Below, piece by piece: positions 34,801 through 47,314 of a stretch of DNA of 64,000 nt. The position numbers were made by a program, and so were the translations under genes. Under the pieces are notes generated by a model. That model worked only from the letters and a program-made list of their open reading frames with translations. It did not search any database and had not been told where the DNA came from. The stretch comes from Trametopsis cervina (taxonomy: Eukaryota; Basidiomycota; Agaricomycetes; Polyporales; Irpicaceae), in assembly GCA_022385755.1 (NCBI GenBank), contig MU278366.1, positions 248,001 to 312,000 on the forward strand, read 5' to 3'. Numbering within the stretch: position 1 is the first letter of the stretch; the number at the start of each line of letters is the position of its first letter.

Positions 34801-37259
34801 TGAACCTCGCAAATGAGGACGAATCATTGGCTGTTCCCGCGCACGGTGCTGAAGTCGTCATAACCAACCCTTCTCCGTCACAGAAACATCGGGCTCTCGC
34901 CGATGCTCTGTTTGGGACGGAAGGTCGAAACGACTCGGAGCCTGTATCACAATCTGCAGGCACGGTATCGACGGCTGTCCCCGTCTCACCTATGGAAGAC
35001 CACGAAGATACGCGACCCCAAGATATGCCCTCTGACCATGTTGTTGTTGACCAGCAGGTTCTGCTTACCCCAAATGGCGGTGTTAGCTCACCGCGCACTG
35101 GCTCGTCTTTACATTCCGAATCTTCTCGGCATGTGGACCCCACGTTGCTGGCATTGGACGTCCAACGGAGGGCGGAAGCGGCGACCGCTGCATTGCGAAA
35201 GTCACCCTCGATACCGAAGCTGCCTGACTCGTCTGGATCGACCCGGAAACGCATTGCCCGCAGTCAGATATCCTCTCCAACACTCATGTCGGCCTCGACA
35301 AGTGTGGACACCATTCCCTTGCATTCAATAACCGCCACACAATCCCGCACTCCACAACCCCCAACATCGACGCTCGGAGCGCGTATCAAACGACTACGGG
35401 GTACTCTGCGAGCAAGACCTCAGGGTGGTCCGGACACGGAAGCAAATCACCCGTCTGGAATGAAGACGCCTCCCTCCGCTCAAACTATAACGTTCAATCC
35501 ATTATCACCCGAAATTGTCGGAAAGGACCAATCTATACCCGGCAGTGCGAACGAATTCTCCCAGTTCAAGGTATCTCCTCCGCTCGTGTCTAGTCCCCCT
35601 GCTTCGGCAGGACCTGGCCTTAAAGGTTTTATGTCGCGGTTCCGAAAACAAAGGCCTGCCGAAATGTCACCACACCGTCGAGAGCCGACATTATCACCCT
35701 CCACGACCATATCGTCAGCATTGACCTCAACGCAGCAGGAGAACATGTATGACTCCACTTCCTTCGAAGCACATTCCGCTCCAGCTTCTCGCACACTCTT
35801 TTCCGGCACCCGACCACAATCACCTGCGCATACGCTGTCACCCTCATTCTCCTCGTCACCGTCCGTTCAGGATGATACGCCCGTGCCCGCTAGTGCTCCG
35901 GCAACGGCGGTGCAACCAGGCGAGGCTGCTCTGAAGCAGCTCTTTGATGCCGCACATGACCTAGGGCTAGACCAGGCTGCACTCAATGAGCTTCTTGCGA
36001 GGTCTCCGTCAGCGGCTTCGAAGTCGACCGCTTGGACCAAGGTCACCAGAAGTGATTCTGTCTCTGGGAGTCGGCAGTCACAGCCTGCTGAGTTACGTGA
36101 TAGCATACCCTCCCCCCTACCCTCTGATGGTCGGCCCAGCGCAGAGGCAATATCTTCTAGACCATCAGCGGAGATTAGACAGCTGACGATTCGTAAAAAT
36201 GGTGATGCTTCTCAGGCGGCCCGCTCAACACCCGGTGGCAGCGATCCTAGGGCCATTGTCCGACGAACTATCATCATTCCGTCGGATGCAAAGGCGACTA
36301 TGGAGTTGAGTGCTCTCATGCGCAAGCAGTCGTCACGGCGTCGTCAATCAGTCGGCGCGGCCTCTCTCAATTCCGTCAAATCAGTTCAAGACCGAGTGCC
36401 TACCCCTCCGCCTCACCGCTCGAACGCTGCCAAACGCTTCTCAGGCGGCAGATCCCCTCCCGTGCCAAACCTGCCACCTTCGTTTTCCGCACTTGCTGAG
36501 GGTGTAACTGCGCCTACCCAAATGGAGAAGTCGAATTCAACATATGACTCTTTGTCAGTTTGTCCCATTTATCCATCGGCCACTGTACTAACAATGTCAT
36601 CATGCTAGGTATGAGATGTACGCTGGTGATAGCCGAACTCCGAGCGCGGCATTCGCGGACGGCCATGGTATCGGCGGTGGTCCTGCCGGCCAAGGTGATA
36701 CTAATGGTGAAACGGGCCCGGCGGTAGAGGTCATTGAACTCGCTAGTGGCGAAACCATATGGTCAGTATAGTGGTTTTTACCGTGTGGGAGATTTCTGAC
36801 GCCGTGGCGAGAAGGTCGATTGTGAACGGATTACGAGACGATGACACGGAGTCTTTTTACGATAATCGTGCCAGTTTCACCTCCGAGTACTCAGCTGAGG
36901 GGGTCAGGGTCTTCTTCAAAGAGCACGGCCGAAAGAACTCCAAGAGCTCCAACACATCATTACTTTCGCGGAAGAAGCCTCAGAATCCGTCTTCGCAGCG
37001 CCCTGAGACCAAGGTATGCGTGTATCCACCTATTCTTTTGCACCCCCCTCAGGCAGCTTATGCCATACAGGTGTTCTTTAGTTCATCCGCCCAGATAGAT
37101 CGTCTGATAGAGACCCTAACTCGCGACAAGGAGGCGGGCTCTTTTAATATAGCGCCGGAACGTCACTACGAGCATCCGGGGCACTCTGCTTCATCATCTT
37201 TGGGGTCGACGACTGACATGTTGGAACGTATGCTGGGGTCAATGTCTAATACTTCGTGA
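31890..37259 (+). CDS. Large Ser/Pro-rich conserved fungal protein
   Basis: The favoured model has nine exons (31890-31903, 31944-31956, 31999-32132, 32222-33092, 33154-34590, 34644-36553, 36609-36761, 36815-37013, 37071-37259), giving 1639 residues. The first two exons are only 14 and 13 bases, and the start is uncertain. The protein is mostly Ser/Thr/Pro-rich and disordered, with many SP and TP phosphorylation-type sites. Short ordered pieces stand out: SGEPIGLDEIKSKLAEQRAR near the start, AALKQLFDAAHDLGLDQAAL, an AIVRRTIIIPSDAK segment, EVIELASGETIWSIVNGLRD and FFSSSAQIDRLIETLTRD. This looks like a scaffold that binds partners through short motifs, perhaps at sites of polar growth. I cannot name the family. 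Confidence 0.8.
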
Positions 37260-37456
37260 TACCTTTCGGCCTCGGACACCGGACTTCTTATGTTATAACC
37301 TCTCCGAGTCTTTGTGATACCACTTGTCTGTCGCAACTGTTATAAAGGGCTGTATCTCGAATTTAACGGATGAATCTCGATGGGAAATGAACGCGGAATT
37401 TGCGGAAAGAGTGAATGACAGGATCGGCTAGAAGTACCAACCCGTGGAGGTCATAT

Positions 37457-38178
37457 CTACATGTGCAGGCGGTCGATCCATCGGTTGAGACACAGAGCAA
37501 GGCAAGCCTCCACTAGAAGCAGCTCATCATCAAATCTGCAATTCAGATACGCGTACGACGGCCCAATGTCTGTGTGCTGAGGACGGTCAAACCGAGAAAA
37601 TGTAGCAATGGAGGGTATGTTCGGTCCGGAGTGCAGCTGCGAGTAGACCAGTAAGCATCCACGCAGACACGAAGGAAAGGGTGAGCACGACTCACATCGT
37701 AACGGAAACCTAGAGGAACAGACGCTGCCTTCCGCCACTCAAAGGTTCTCCCGTCAGTGGTTACAAACTTGCGTGCGCTACAAATAATCGCGATCAATTT
37801 GTGCGGTATAGCGGGATCATGGGTATTTTCTTACTTGGGACTGGTACCAGGTTGGACGAGGTTGACCATTGGCGTCTTCTTCCCGGCGATGGTGGCTAGG
37901 CCCATGTAGTTCTTTGCGGTCCATTCAAAAGAGGCGACCTGAATCCTGTTGTCACGATAGACCTACAAGAGATGAAGGGTCAATACGCAGACATGAAGGG
38001 TATGAAGGGGGGCACATACGGTGGTGACTGTCTCTGACGTGACTATGTCTGGCGTTTCGAATGACAGGTAGAATGGGCGTCGGAGGGTATCGTCGAGAAA
38101 CCCGATCATAACGCAGTTATGGCGGGGGTCGTCGTCTGGGCCAGTGAAGAAAATGTCGTAGGAAGGTTGAGGAGGCAT
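37457..38178 (-). CDS. DUF6593-type protein
   Basis: Four exons (38178-38020, 37962-37835, 37777-37696, 37636-37457) give 182 residues. The pattern of this Agaricomycete family is visible: FETPDIVTSETVTTVYRDNR, then VASFEWTAKNYMGLATIAG, KFVTTDGRTFEWRK and the closing LNCRFDDELLLVEACLALCL. The family resembles a beta-rich LURP/Tubby-like fold; its role is unknown. An in-frame ATG at 38214 would add 12 residues. The 3' end faces that of the Ser/Pro-rich gene, 197 bases away. Confidence 0.85.
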
Positions 38179-38839
38179 AGTGAGAATTGTACACCTGGTG
38201 CAGATGTTCAGCACATCCTCAGTGAGTTTATATACCTTTCGAAATAAAGAGAAATGTGTATTCCTCCGTAGGATTAATTCACCGGCACGAACAACTGCTC
38301 CTCGACGCTTCTCGTCTCACCTCCGTAGCTTGCCCGGCATGCTCGGATTCGGCGCTTTGCAAAGCAAAATGTATATCAGCAACGTATATAGCTGGAGCAC
38401 CATAAAGACTACAAGATTCCTTCACATACCACTCAAATGTCCATTCTCCTGCTCTTGGTCTTCCCTCTCCGGCCTTCTGCCTGTTTAAGGGAGCTAACAC
38501 TCTCTAAAAGCTTAAGTGGACGTTTCCGGGGCCTATCAATGCTTCAAACCTTGCAACGCGTGTTGACGGCTTCTGCGCGGTGGTGCCTCAAGTACGTCGC
38601 TTCGTTGCATGCCATTCCCACGTGAATGGACGGCACCTCTGCCCGCGCATGGAGCTTCATTCGTGTCGAGAGAGGATCATTACGGATGGGGTTCATGACG
38701 AGGTAAGCGAGAATATATCAGATACAACAACGTACGACCCGTGGGAGTGACTAGGTGGTCATCGATAGTAAGAACACAGCGTGACAAGGACTAGAATGGA
38801 CTAGACAATGCGAGTACGGTACCGTAGAATAGAGCAACA
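38179..38839. other. Intergenic, no gene recognised
   Basis: It separates two minus-strand genes and should hold the promoter of the DUF6593 gene. Short frames only. Confidence 0.45.
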
Positions 38840-40424
38840 TCATGAGTTAACCTTCCAGAGCGGACGCTTGCGCAATTTTCTTGTTATGTGAACCGCACTG
38901 CCACCGAAATTGCCTCCGCCAAACGCAAGCACGACCGTCTCCTCAGCGCCTTGACCCCGTGCAGTCCCCTTCTTCCTCAGCTCTATACAGTCTTTGGCGA
39001 ACTTGAATCGCGCTTGATCGGAACCTAAGATGCAATGAGTAACTGCGATCTGGCATTGAGGCACTCATAATGACGAACCAATTTGGAATGTCGGTGATTC
39101 AACAGCGGTCTTGAACAGCTCGAAGGGCACACGAGCATAAATTTGTAGAAGGGTATCTCGCCCTGTATCACCAGGTCCGCTTTCCGCTTGCTGTGATACT
39201 GGAGTCGAAGGGCCATTCAGACCCAAAATGCTGGGTAATCTGACCACTAAGAAGTGGAGAACATCGTCCCGGAGCCTTTGAGCGTACACCCCAAACACCG
39301 CCGTCCTGTTGGAAGGCGGCATCTGATGCGGCTCAATAGGAGTACTTGTTCCATCTGAAGGTGTTGGTATGGCCTCAACAAACTCAAGCCACTCGGCAAT
39401 GTTATCGATAGTGATAGATTGCCTGCACATCTCGTAGGCATACCCGCAGAGGTCATCCATACCACCAAGGAGGCAGGCAGCGGCCAGAACGGCTCTGGCA
39501 TTTTCGGGGCGCAATGAGTTCAATGACTCAGCTGAGTACAAGTAACCCATAGCTACGGAAAGGAATGAGCATTGTGAGGAACGCGGAAAAGCGCCAATTA
39601 GAGAAGCTCACCAACTGCAAAGCCCTAGAAGGATTTAGGAACGTGTGTGTGTGATAGTGATCAGATATCAGACTGCCGCACTCACTTCATGCGTGACCTC
39701 GGGTTCTTGTTCGAGATGCACATAGATAGTCCGTTGACCTCCGGTTTGTGGAGACGTTGACATCAAGTGCGCTAAGAACGGTGAGCGCGATAGAATAATA
39801 GCATGAAGTCGATACATGTTTTGTAGGACATGCTATGAAAGCGATATGGATCTCAGTGAGAGAGTTACGTGTAGAGAGTCATTCACGCACCAAGACGGTA
39901 TCTGCATAGTTCTATAGAGAAGCAAGACTGTTCAGCAGGACAACTCCTACGCCCTGACGTACCACTTACACCCGTCTGGAAGCCAGCATGGAAAAGGTGA
40001 TGCACGATCGCTTCATTATGCATCTGGTACGGCGACTGCCTATATAAACACGAAGTCAGCACGAGCCCAGCAGTACCATTTTCGCGCCGATATATCGACG
40101 AGCTAACGTCATGATGAAGGGCACACACGCAAAGACGTGCCTATACGCCTAAATCTCGTGTCCGCGGACCAGTGTGCTCAGTTCTTGCCGACGCGGCGTA
40201 GAAAGCAACACGCAGCTGGTGACGGTATGTGTCTCGGACGTCCTTTTCGTCGCCGAGCGACGGTCCGAAGCGAGGGGCAGCGAGGCAAAGAGCAGGTTGC
40301 CTACTTACTGAGTATAGCCGTTCATACCGCCGGATGACCCAGCATGACCTTCATATATCTCTACCCTCCGACCCTCCTCTCCCACTGCGCCGTTACTGGA
40401 TCCCACGTCTGCATGGCCGTTCAT
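38840..40424 (-). CDS. BTB/POZ domain protein (Agaricomycete type)
   Basis: Seven exons (40424-40309, 40039-39970, 39911-39891, 39832-39686, 39624-39612, 39552-39079, 39024-38840) give 341 residues. After a Gly-rich start, HHLFHAGFQTGNYADTVLHV begins the BTB fold, with LHAIILSRSPFLAHLM and IYVHLEQEPEVTHEGFA, then GYLYSAESLNSLRPENARAV and LAAACLLGGMDDLCGYAYEMC. BTB proteins usually dimerise and link partners to cullin-3 ubiquitin ligases. Exon 3 is 21 bases and exon 5 only 13 bases (codes GFAV plus one base), so automated models may miss them. The C-terminal third is conserved in mushrooms but has no named domain. Confidence 0.85.
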
Positions 40425-40775
40425 CACTGAAAGCAGAGAAAACTCCCGAAGGAGAACTGGAGGCTAGCTCTTTTGAGGGGGAGCAGCGTGCGCACGCTGC
40501 TGCAAAGATCGCGTAGCAAGATTGGGAGAAAGGAGAGTAAGAATGACAAGATTGAGACTTGTTTGGTGGCGCGGTCCCAAGCCGTTCAAAGAATTAACGC
40601 GCGTCAAATTATACTAAGCTCGTGACGGTCCCATCAGCATTGTGGCATTCCGTTTTTGGCATGTTATTTTATCGCCTATCATGACAATTTGTGACATATC
40701 CAAGGGAAGTCGGTATCTAAAAGCTAATCATATATATCACACAACATATCCCGGACATGAAGGCAACATGAGAGT
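40425..40775. other. Intergenic region
   Basis: Promoter of the BTB gene and 3' region of FIG4. Nothing else is seen. Confidence 0.4.
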
Positions 40776-43700
40776 CTACGAAACACCGTTGAGCCATTTC
40801 TCGTAGTGAAACGACACTGGCAGTAGTTCTTTCTCGCCCATCGCTTCCGCTACAGACGGGCTGCCCCTCTCCGCGTACATGTCGAAGATGTCAAAATCTC
40901 GCTCTTGGGTGACGATCACATCCTCTTCACCAAAGCTTGCCAGTGCCACGGCGTTCTCGTATATATGCATGTCCTTCCGTTCCGTGTAATCTGGAAGGGC
41001 CATGAGTATCTCCTGGCAGTGCTCGACGTAGTCTGTGTATTCTTGCTCTTCTTCCGGCGGTACAACAGGATCGAGCAATGCCGTGGCGATGTATTCCGTG
41101 GAATTCTTGTCAGGTCTGTGCTCGAGCTTGGATGTTTTCGACGCAGGTGTGTGGCGCGACTCGACATGTGTGTTATTACGCCTTGACGGTGATCCCGATG
41201 TTATCCAGCGTCGAACCCCATCCATCAATCTGTTCGCGTCACATAAGCACAGAACAGTGGAGAAAGAAAAATTAAATCATACTTGGGGTGATGCGCAGCT
41301 CCTCGATGCCTCGGCATGAAGGGGCTGATGTTCATGTCCATTGCCGTCTTTCTATCACGGGGGTCAGGGCGGCACTTAACCCCGAGATTGAAAACTCACC
41401 CTGGGAGCTTCAATGTACTATTCATAGAATATACAAAGTGCTTTGCCAGGGACGTGAACAGGAGGGGCCGATAGTATTCAATCCAGAAGTCCCCTCGTTC
41501 TTTGACCAGCTCGTTGATACCTTGCTCGCATTCTTCTAGTTCGTAAGCAGCCTCGAGATGTTCAGGCCTGTACCAGTCACGGTACGAGCCCCGTTGGAGA
41601 GGAAGAGTGATTGTACGATCGTTCTGAATGCCGAGAAATAAATTGATGGCCGCCTGTTTATCCGCATCTGAAAAGCGAGTTATACTAACGGGAAGGATAG
41701 CATAGGTGCAGCCGGATACGTACCAAGTAGTGAGTTTGCATAGAACCGGCGGAAGTTCTCAATGATATCTCGCGAGTGACTGTTCCAATGCGGCATACGG
41801 CGGTACGTCTCCACGCGATTGACCAGAGCGCTACCAGTGTACTGCATAGCGAGAGCTTATTAAGGTTATCTGTCAGTGCCTAGAGATATAGGTGAGTAGA
41901 TTGCGCTCACTATCTCCATGATCGTGATACATCTCAGTGAGCATATTGACAGCGTCAGAGTCAAACGCCAGGTTAGGGCTATCAACTATGCCCAACGCAT
42001 ACAACTGATGACCTAAGGCTCTTTTGCCGAAAACGAACTGTGCCGCATTTGTCCGGTCAAGACAGTCGACGCAATTCGTTCGACAGATTCCGTTCTGCAG
42101 CGACATGGTACTTCGCCATGGAATCACGTGTCCGGTACTTCTACAGAGGGTTTAGTGTACGCAATACGATAGAGGAGAGTATGCACATACTCATATTCTG
42201 CTTCACTGCGCAAGAAATGGCTGTACGGCTCTCCACCAGAGTGAAAGAAGCCAGTCGACATGATGCTCTCCTCAGCCAAATCCTGGAAATCGCGATGTCA
42301 TCAATGAAACCAAGGGACATCTATAACCCGCAAGAGTGTACACACCTCAAGATAACCAATTACGTCCTGCGTTTTCTCCTTGTACGCGCGACTCATATCC
42401 CAAGCTCTATATATCATCTTCTTGTCCTTCGGCAAGAACTGGTTTAGGTACTCCACGCAATTCGTGTACTCTTCCAACAGTTTACTCTCGCGCGGCTGTG
42501 GCTCTCGCCGCTTGATAAGGTTAAGGATCGTGATAGGGGTGCCGTACCTGGCAAACAGGTCGTCGAAATGCTTGGAAGCGGCTGTATAGAAAGGGTCCAT
42601 GACAGGAACTGAATAGAGATGGGTGAGTTCTCGGGTGCTATTGCGAGTGATTAGATCCTCACTTTCGATTGGAGGCTTCGGCACCATGCTGGCCGTCTCT
42701 TGCGTCCAATATATCGGAATGCTGCCTCGGTACTGCAGTCTTGACATATGAGAATATGAGGTTTATGTAGGAGAGCGTCATACCTGGACATAACTGGTGT
42801 AGTGCGGGTTAGGCCTCCTCAACCGTGCTGCAAGAAGGGACTGCACAGAGCTGCTAGTCGAATTTGCGTTCGTGTTGGAGGACTGAGTATCAGCAAGTTG
42901 ACCCCGGGAAGGCGGGAAGTAAAATGCAGTCGTCAACGTCTCTGAGACTATTTGCTCTGTTTCAACCTCGTTTGCTACATTTCCCTATACGCAGAAAATC
43001 AGAGATCAACGTCTGATAGACAAGCGTCCAGCAGAGACTCAGAGCAAACCTCGTCGTTGATACCCCGCTTCAGATATCTTGCGCCAGCGTGATGCCGTGA
43101 TCGACGCGCGATGAGAGTGACAAACACGACGCGGCCAAGTACAGTCAACTCTACAAGCGCGAACGTCAGAAGGGTCTCCCCCAGTGGGAAATGACCACGT
43201 ACTTGCTTGATCTACATGTCCATGCACCAACGGCACTAACCATTGAAACTTGGTCGATTCGCTTCCCCGAGGCCGTTCGCGGAATAGCGAAGGGAACGGC
43301 TGGGTCATCATATGATGATTCCACGCGAATCGGTCGTTGAACATGCGATACGCATGCGGGCGTGTGAGGTTGTGCTGCAGCGTCGACGTCAAGTCATACG
43401 TATAGCTGCAACAATATACGTTCCGTGTTCAGCTCACGATGTGTGCATCTATAGTCAGGTCTATACCTGAAGTAAAAGTTCTTTCCCATCTCCACTTGCT
43501 TCCAGATATTCATCAGCCTCTGCTCCTCCGCGGGCTTCTCAACCTTGTGGTTGAAGGTGATGGGCACGATTTCGATGTCTTCAATGTGGTAAATGTAGTG
43601 ACCGCCAAGAAGAGCTACCACGGAACGTTTGGTGATGAGCACCATGTAGTAGTTCGACGTGAACCTGACGAATCCTGTGCCGCAACCGCTCCAGTTCAGC

Positions 43701-44132
43701 TATCGCGCCAGCCACATAGAGAGATATCATACCAGCGACACCAAAGAATACCCGTGCCTTCCCCAGCCCTCCGCTCCCCTTGTTACCGTCCTCCAACATC
43801 TTCAGCATCTCACTCATCTGTTTCCCACTGTACAGCGCGTCGTCCTCCACAACTGCCACGTCAAACCCGTCATCCTCCTCATCTTCTATTACAGCTCCTT
43901 CTTTGTCTCTTTCCTTCTCGTCTCGTCCACCGCCGTAGCGCTGCTGTCCACTTCCCGGTGCATGGTGGCTTTGGCTGCTCTGGGTGCTCGTTGTAGCAGA
44001 TGTCGTACCAGGAGGAGGAGTTGAAGCGGTTCTGTCAATCTTGATAATCTTGTGCCGTGAATCACTAGTGTTAGAGGCAACGATGTAGAAACGCAGTCTG
44101 TTCTCGTAGAGGATGAACTTATTGAAGGACAT
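40776..44132 (-). CDS. FIG4: Phosphoinositide phosphatase FIG4 (SAC domain)
   Basis: A many-exon minus-strand gene of more than 900 residues begins [20 protein letters not shown] and ends at 40776. Fig4 removes the 5-phosphate of PI(3,5)P2 and also stabilises the Fab1-Vac14 kinase complex on vacuoles and endosomes. SAC blocks are visible: [66 protein letters not shown], and the catalytic Cys-x5-Arg in [12 protein letters not shown]. Downstream [15 protein letters not shown] and [10 protein letters not shown] are typical of Fig4. An acidic, likely disordered insert follows the first 40 residues (about 44000-43800). I did not resolve every intron. Confidence 0.9.
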
Positions 44133-44249
44133 TACTCGGTTTTGTGAGCGCGATACGGGCTCTCAGAGATGTGATGTTTGGTTTTGCTGGATCAGAGGCG
44201 CAATTTACATTAGTTTACAGCGCGATTCTCTCGCTTTGAATACAATCCG

Positions 44250-44576
44250 TTACTGTCGTGATGAGCGTAGAAGGGAACATAGACTGGGAACGCCACCAAG
44301 GACAACAATTCCATATCCAGCGACTAAGTCATGTGAGCGTGGTTTAAGTGTCCGTAAAGCGCCGAGCTCGCTTTCTTTGAACATACACCAGTCCACTGCG
44401 TCGCAAATGTATGTGCTGGTCAATCCCACGCACGAATTGATTCCACGGTCGCATTTCCCATCTATGATCATCTTATCTCCCTCATCTAGTACTGTTCCGC
44501 GGGCTTGCTCATTGAGCTCTAAGAGCGCTGCCATACCATCGATGTAGGACTTGCTATGCGGGCAGTGCTCCTTCAT
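44250..44576 (-). CDS. Small hypothetical protein, Cys-containing
   Basis: An ATG frame of 108 codons reads MKEHCPHSKSYIDGMAALLE, then a DEGDKMIIDGKCDRGINSC segment and TSTYICDAVDWCMF. Its residue mix and codon use resemble coding sequence better than most frames here, with five Cys in 70 residues. There is no signal peptide at this start and no family I recognise. It lies upstream of FIG4 on the same strand, so it could instead be a part of the FIG4 5' region or a decayed exon. Confidence 0.3.
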   Translation of the reverse strand: MKEHCPHSKSYIDGMAALLELNEQARGTVLDEGDKMIIDGKCDRGINSCVGLTSTYICDAVDWCMFKESELGALRTLKPRSHDLVAGYGIVVLGGVPSLCSLLRSSRQ

Positions 44577-44805
44577 GCGATCGGTTTTCACATCACGTCA
44601 GTTGGTGTGAATGGCTCTTCACCTACACAACTGTATTATATGAAGAAGTGACCTGATGCAGTACTCCTTGCCCATTGTACTCACTCAACCACTCATTGAG
44701 CATCTCACGGTGTTCATCGCCCTCGTTACCAACTCAGATTGATCACCCCAAAATTAACAGGAAGTTGGCAGCAGTAATTTATTTTGTCCACAACGCTAAG
44801 TAAGT
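44577..44805. other. Intergenic, no gene recognised
   Basis: Nothing recognised between the small frame and the inverted-repeat cluster. Confidence 0.35.
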
Positions 44806-45031
44806 ACAACGTTTGAAACGTTGTTATCTAGCTAATAGACTCTTCGTCTCTGGCGTACTCTAGCGAATACGCCCCATAAACAACTGACAGCACACGTCAT
44901 GCGTGCTGCCGCCCTGCTATACAAATCCTTCCCTGCGAGTTGTCACTCGCAAGAACGCCAGCCCTCAGGCTGACTAGCAGGGTCCTCTGCACACGCAGAG
45001 GCTGCAGGGGACACGGACTCTCGCGCCCCTG
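44806..45031. other. Run of seven perfect inverted repeats
   Basis: Within 226 bases there are seven non-overlapping perfect inverted repeats: 44806-44824 (9-base arms, 1-base loop), 44852-44873 (6, loop 10), 44888-44908 (6, loop 9), 44935-44950 (6, loop 4), 44959-44972 (5, loop 4), 44984-45001 (7, loop 4) and 45005-45031 (6, loop 15). More follow at 45352-45370 (7, loop 5), 45377-45397 (6, loop 9) and 45473-45488 (5, loop 6). A transcript from either strand would fold into consecutive hairpins. It might be a structured RNA; no known RNA family is recognised. Confidence 0.55.
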
Positions 45032-45224
45032 GTTACACGGTAAGTTGTAGGGTGTTACAGACAAAATTCGGCGGAAATAACAGGCGCATCTTCCCCATAT
45101 ACACCGCCACTTGCGAGACAGCAGGATACATATGCAATGATAATCAAGGACAACAATGTTGCGATGGAGAGCTGGGAATAGAGCGAGTAAAGAAGGCGGG
45201 TAGATCTGGATGCCGTACGGTTTG

Positions 45225-46147
45225 TCAGGAGGCTCTTTGTTTAGAGCAGGAAATTGGCTCACCAACTGTGCGCAGAACTAGCTCTTCCTTCTTGGTAGAC
45301 AGTCTCAAGTGGTTCCGCAGTGCGTCCGACCTACTAAATTGTTGCCCACAATCTCCGGCCCACCCGGAGAGGCCGGGGTCTCTGGATGTTCGAGACCATG
45401 AGGGTCCAACATGAACCAAGAATCCGCAGGTACCCCTCAACACACATTCTGCTTGTTCCTGTGCCCGGAGAAGCGGGCCTCCATGTATCTGTAACAAGGA
45501 AGCATGGGTTTCCCGAGAACTGAACCAGCGTCCTTGGACGCCTGTTCCGTGGCGAACTTCCCCGTTTAGAACAGATTGAAGGGCGGGGAAGGGAGGGGGA
45601 AGGAGGGGAAGGCAGGTATGGAACCGGGACCGTTTGTTCCCTCTCCATACTGTGGTCCAGCGGTGGCAACAGCGTGCTCATGACGGGATGAACGAGCTGC
45701 CTGCTGTGTATCCAGAAATCGAGGTCCTGAGTGCACGCCGATCCACTCCTGCAGGCCTGCGAACGCATCTTCGAACGTGCATAAGTACAATGAGATGTGA
45801 GACACATCGCACGGCTGACTTACCATCGGTTCAAACCAACGAAATCCGGTCCTAGGTTGAATGCTTCGTCGGCAGATGACGTCCCGTACCCGGACGCGGA
45901 ATCCCTATATGCCAACTGCACGAAGAGACGAGCGGTCAGTGACGATCTTCGGGACGACGAGAAAACGGGGAGAACTCACGCTGGCTTCCTCGAGAACTGG
46001 GGTTTACCGGCCGCTTGCGCGTCGGTCGTGCGCCCCGGAGGCACCTCCTGGCGCGGAGCGAGTGGGTGCCACGGTGGGCTGAGAGAACGGCTGCGATCCT
46101 GCGAGCGATATGTGCCCGTGGTGGTCGAGGAGGATGGGTGGTCGCAT
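45225..46147 (-). pseudogene. Possible decayed C2H2 zinc-finger gene
   Basis: On the minus strand, a frame starting at 46147 (MRPPILLDHHGHISLAGSQP) has a TATAAATA box about 90 bases upstream. Further on are exon-like pieces NLGPDFVGLNRW and EDAFAGLQEWIGVHSGPRF. Near 45300 stands CGQQFSRSDALRNHLRLS, which resembles the second half of a C2H2 zinc finger, though the first zinc Cys seems lost. The pieces do not join into one clean frame by any splicing I could find, so I treat it as a remnant. A weakly related 5' end occurs at 48251. Confidence 0.35.
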
Positions 46148-47314
46148 GGTGTGCGTGTAGAGTAGGCTGAGGTGAGCTCTGGATGAGGTGAGTGGGTGTG
46201 GGTTGATGTGTTCCACTGCCGAGCGACGCTGACTATTTATACGTCGTCTTCTAGCCTTCGAGATAACAAGCGAAAACGAGGTCTTCTCACGGCTGGTCGC
46301 GCGAGTCATGCAGCACTAGCCATAGCGATCTCTCATTGTTCTCGAGCCACTCGCAAAGCACTTGCGCGCATCATACCGTGGCCGAACACCAATCTAATCG
46401 AGGCTAGATCCTGAGCCAGATTTTGTGCTGTGCTGGGCAAGACCAGAGGCTAGGCACTACCAGCACGCGACCGGCCACCAACAAAAATTAGCTCGAGGGT
46501 GACGCAGCGTTCATTGGTTCTTGTTGTCCCCAAGATTCGGCGCAGGTGCCACTCGCGTGTCACCTTCACTCTGAACGCCATGGCTGACGGTGAACAATGA
46601 CGGTTGAGTCGCTTCGGGTACCTCGACGCGCGTCATCTTCGCGTTCACCGCTGCCCGCCGCGGTGGTTCGTCGCGTTCTTCATCGCTGTCGGAAGGAACT
46701 CGCGCACCGCGACTTCAGCAGCATGTGGGCTGCTTCACTGAATGACAACGACGGACTACGCTGATTTTCTTCCTTCTGTGCGTTCGAGATGGTCGATGAA
46801 CCGAGTGACATCTGTCCAATGGTTCTCTGGCGTCGAGGGCGGGGTGAGCGAGGCGGGGTGTAAAAGAGGACGCTCGTTGCGCTTTGACCTAACGATCACG
46901 ACGCCAAATGTTTCGCTCGCATTGATACTATTGTTCCCCTCTCAACGAGAAACCACGCTACGGCTGCTTTGACCGGACACTTTACCTGTTCAGAGGGCCA
47001 TAGCACGCTCACGCCACATAACATTCACCTCACGCTGTCACACAATAAAACAGAGTAAAATCAAGTGTAATTGTGTAGTACTTCAAAATTGTCGGTACTA
47101 CGTACAGCGGGTGTACAGTATATAAATGCCTCGTAACATGTGCTACAAGACATCAGCCGAGAAACATATATTTATATTTCTCGACGGGGTTGTGTTTAAT
47201 ATCAGTGCCTGGATCGTCTTCCCGTGGGCTTACTATCGACTGAGTCCCTGTGTTCTAGCCCGCGTGGCCGAGCGCAGCGTCGCGCGCCGTTCCGCGACAG
47301 TTTACGAGGGTGTG
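46148..47314. other. Intergenic, no gene recognised
   Basis: Apart from the TATA box near 46240 for the minus-strand remnant, no features are recognised. Frames are short and unlike proteins. Confidence 0.4.
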
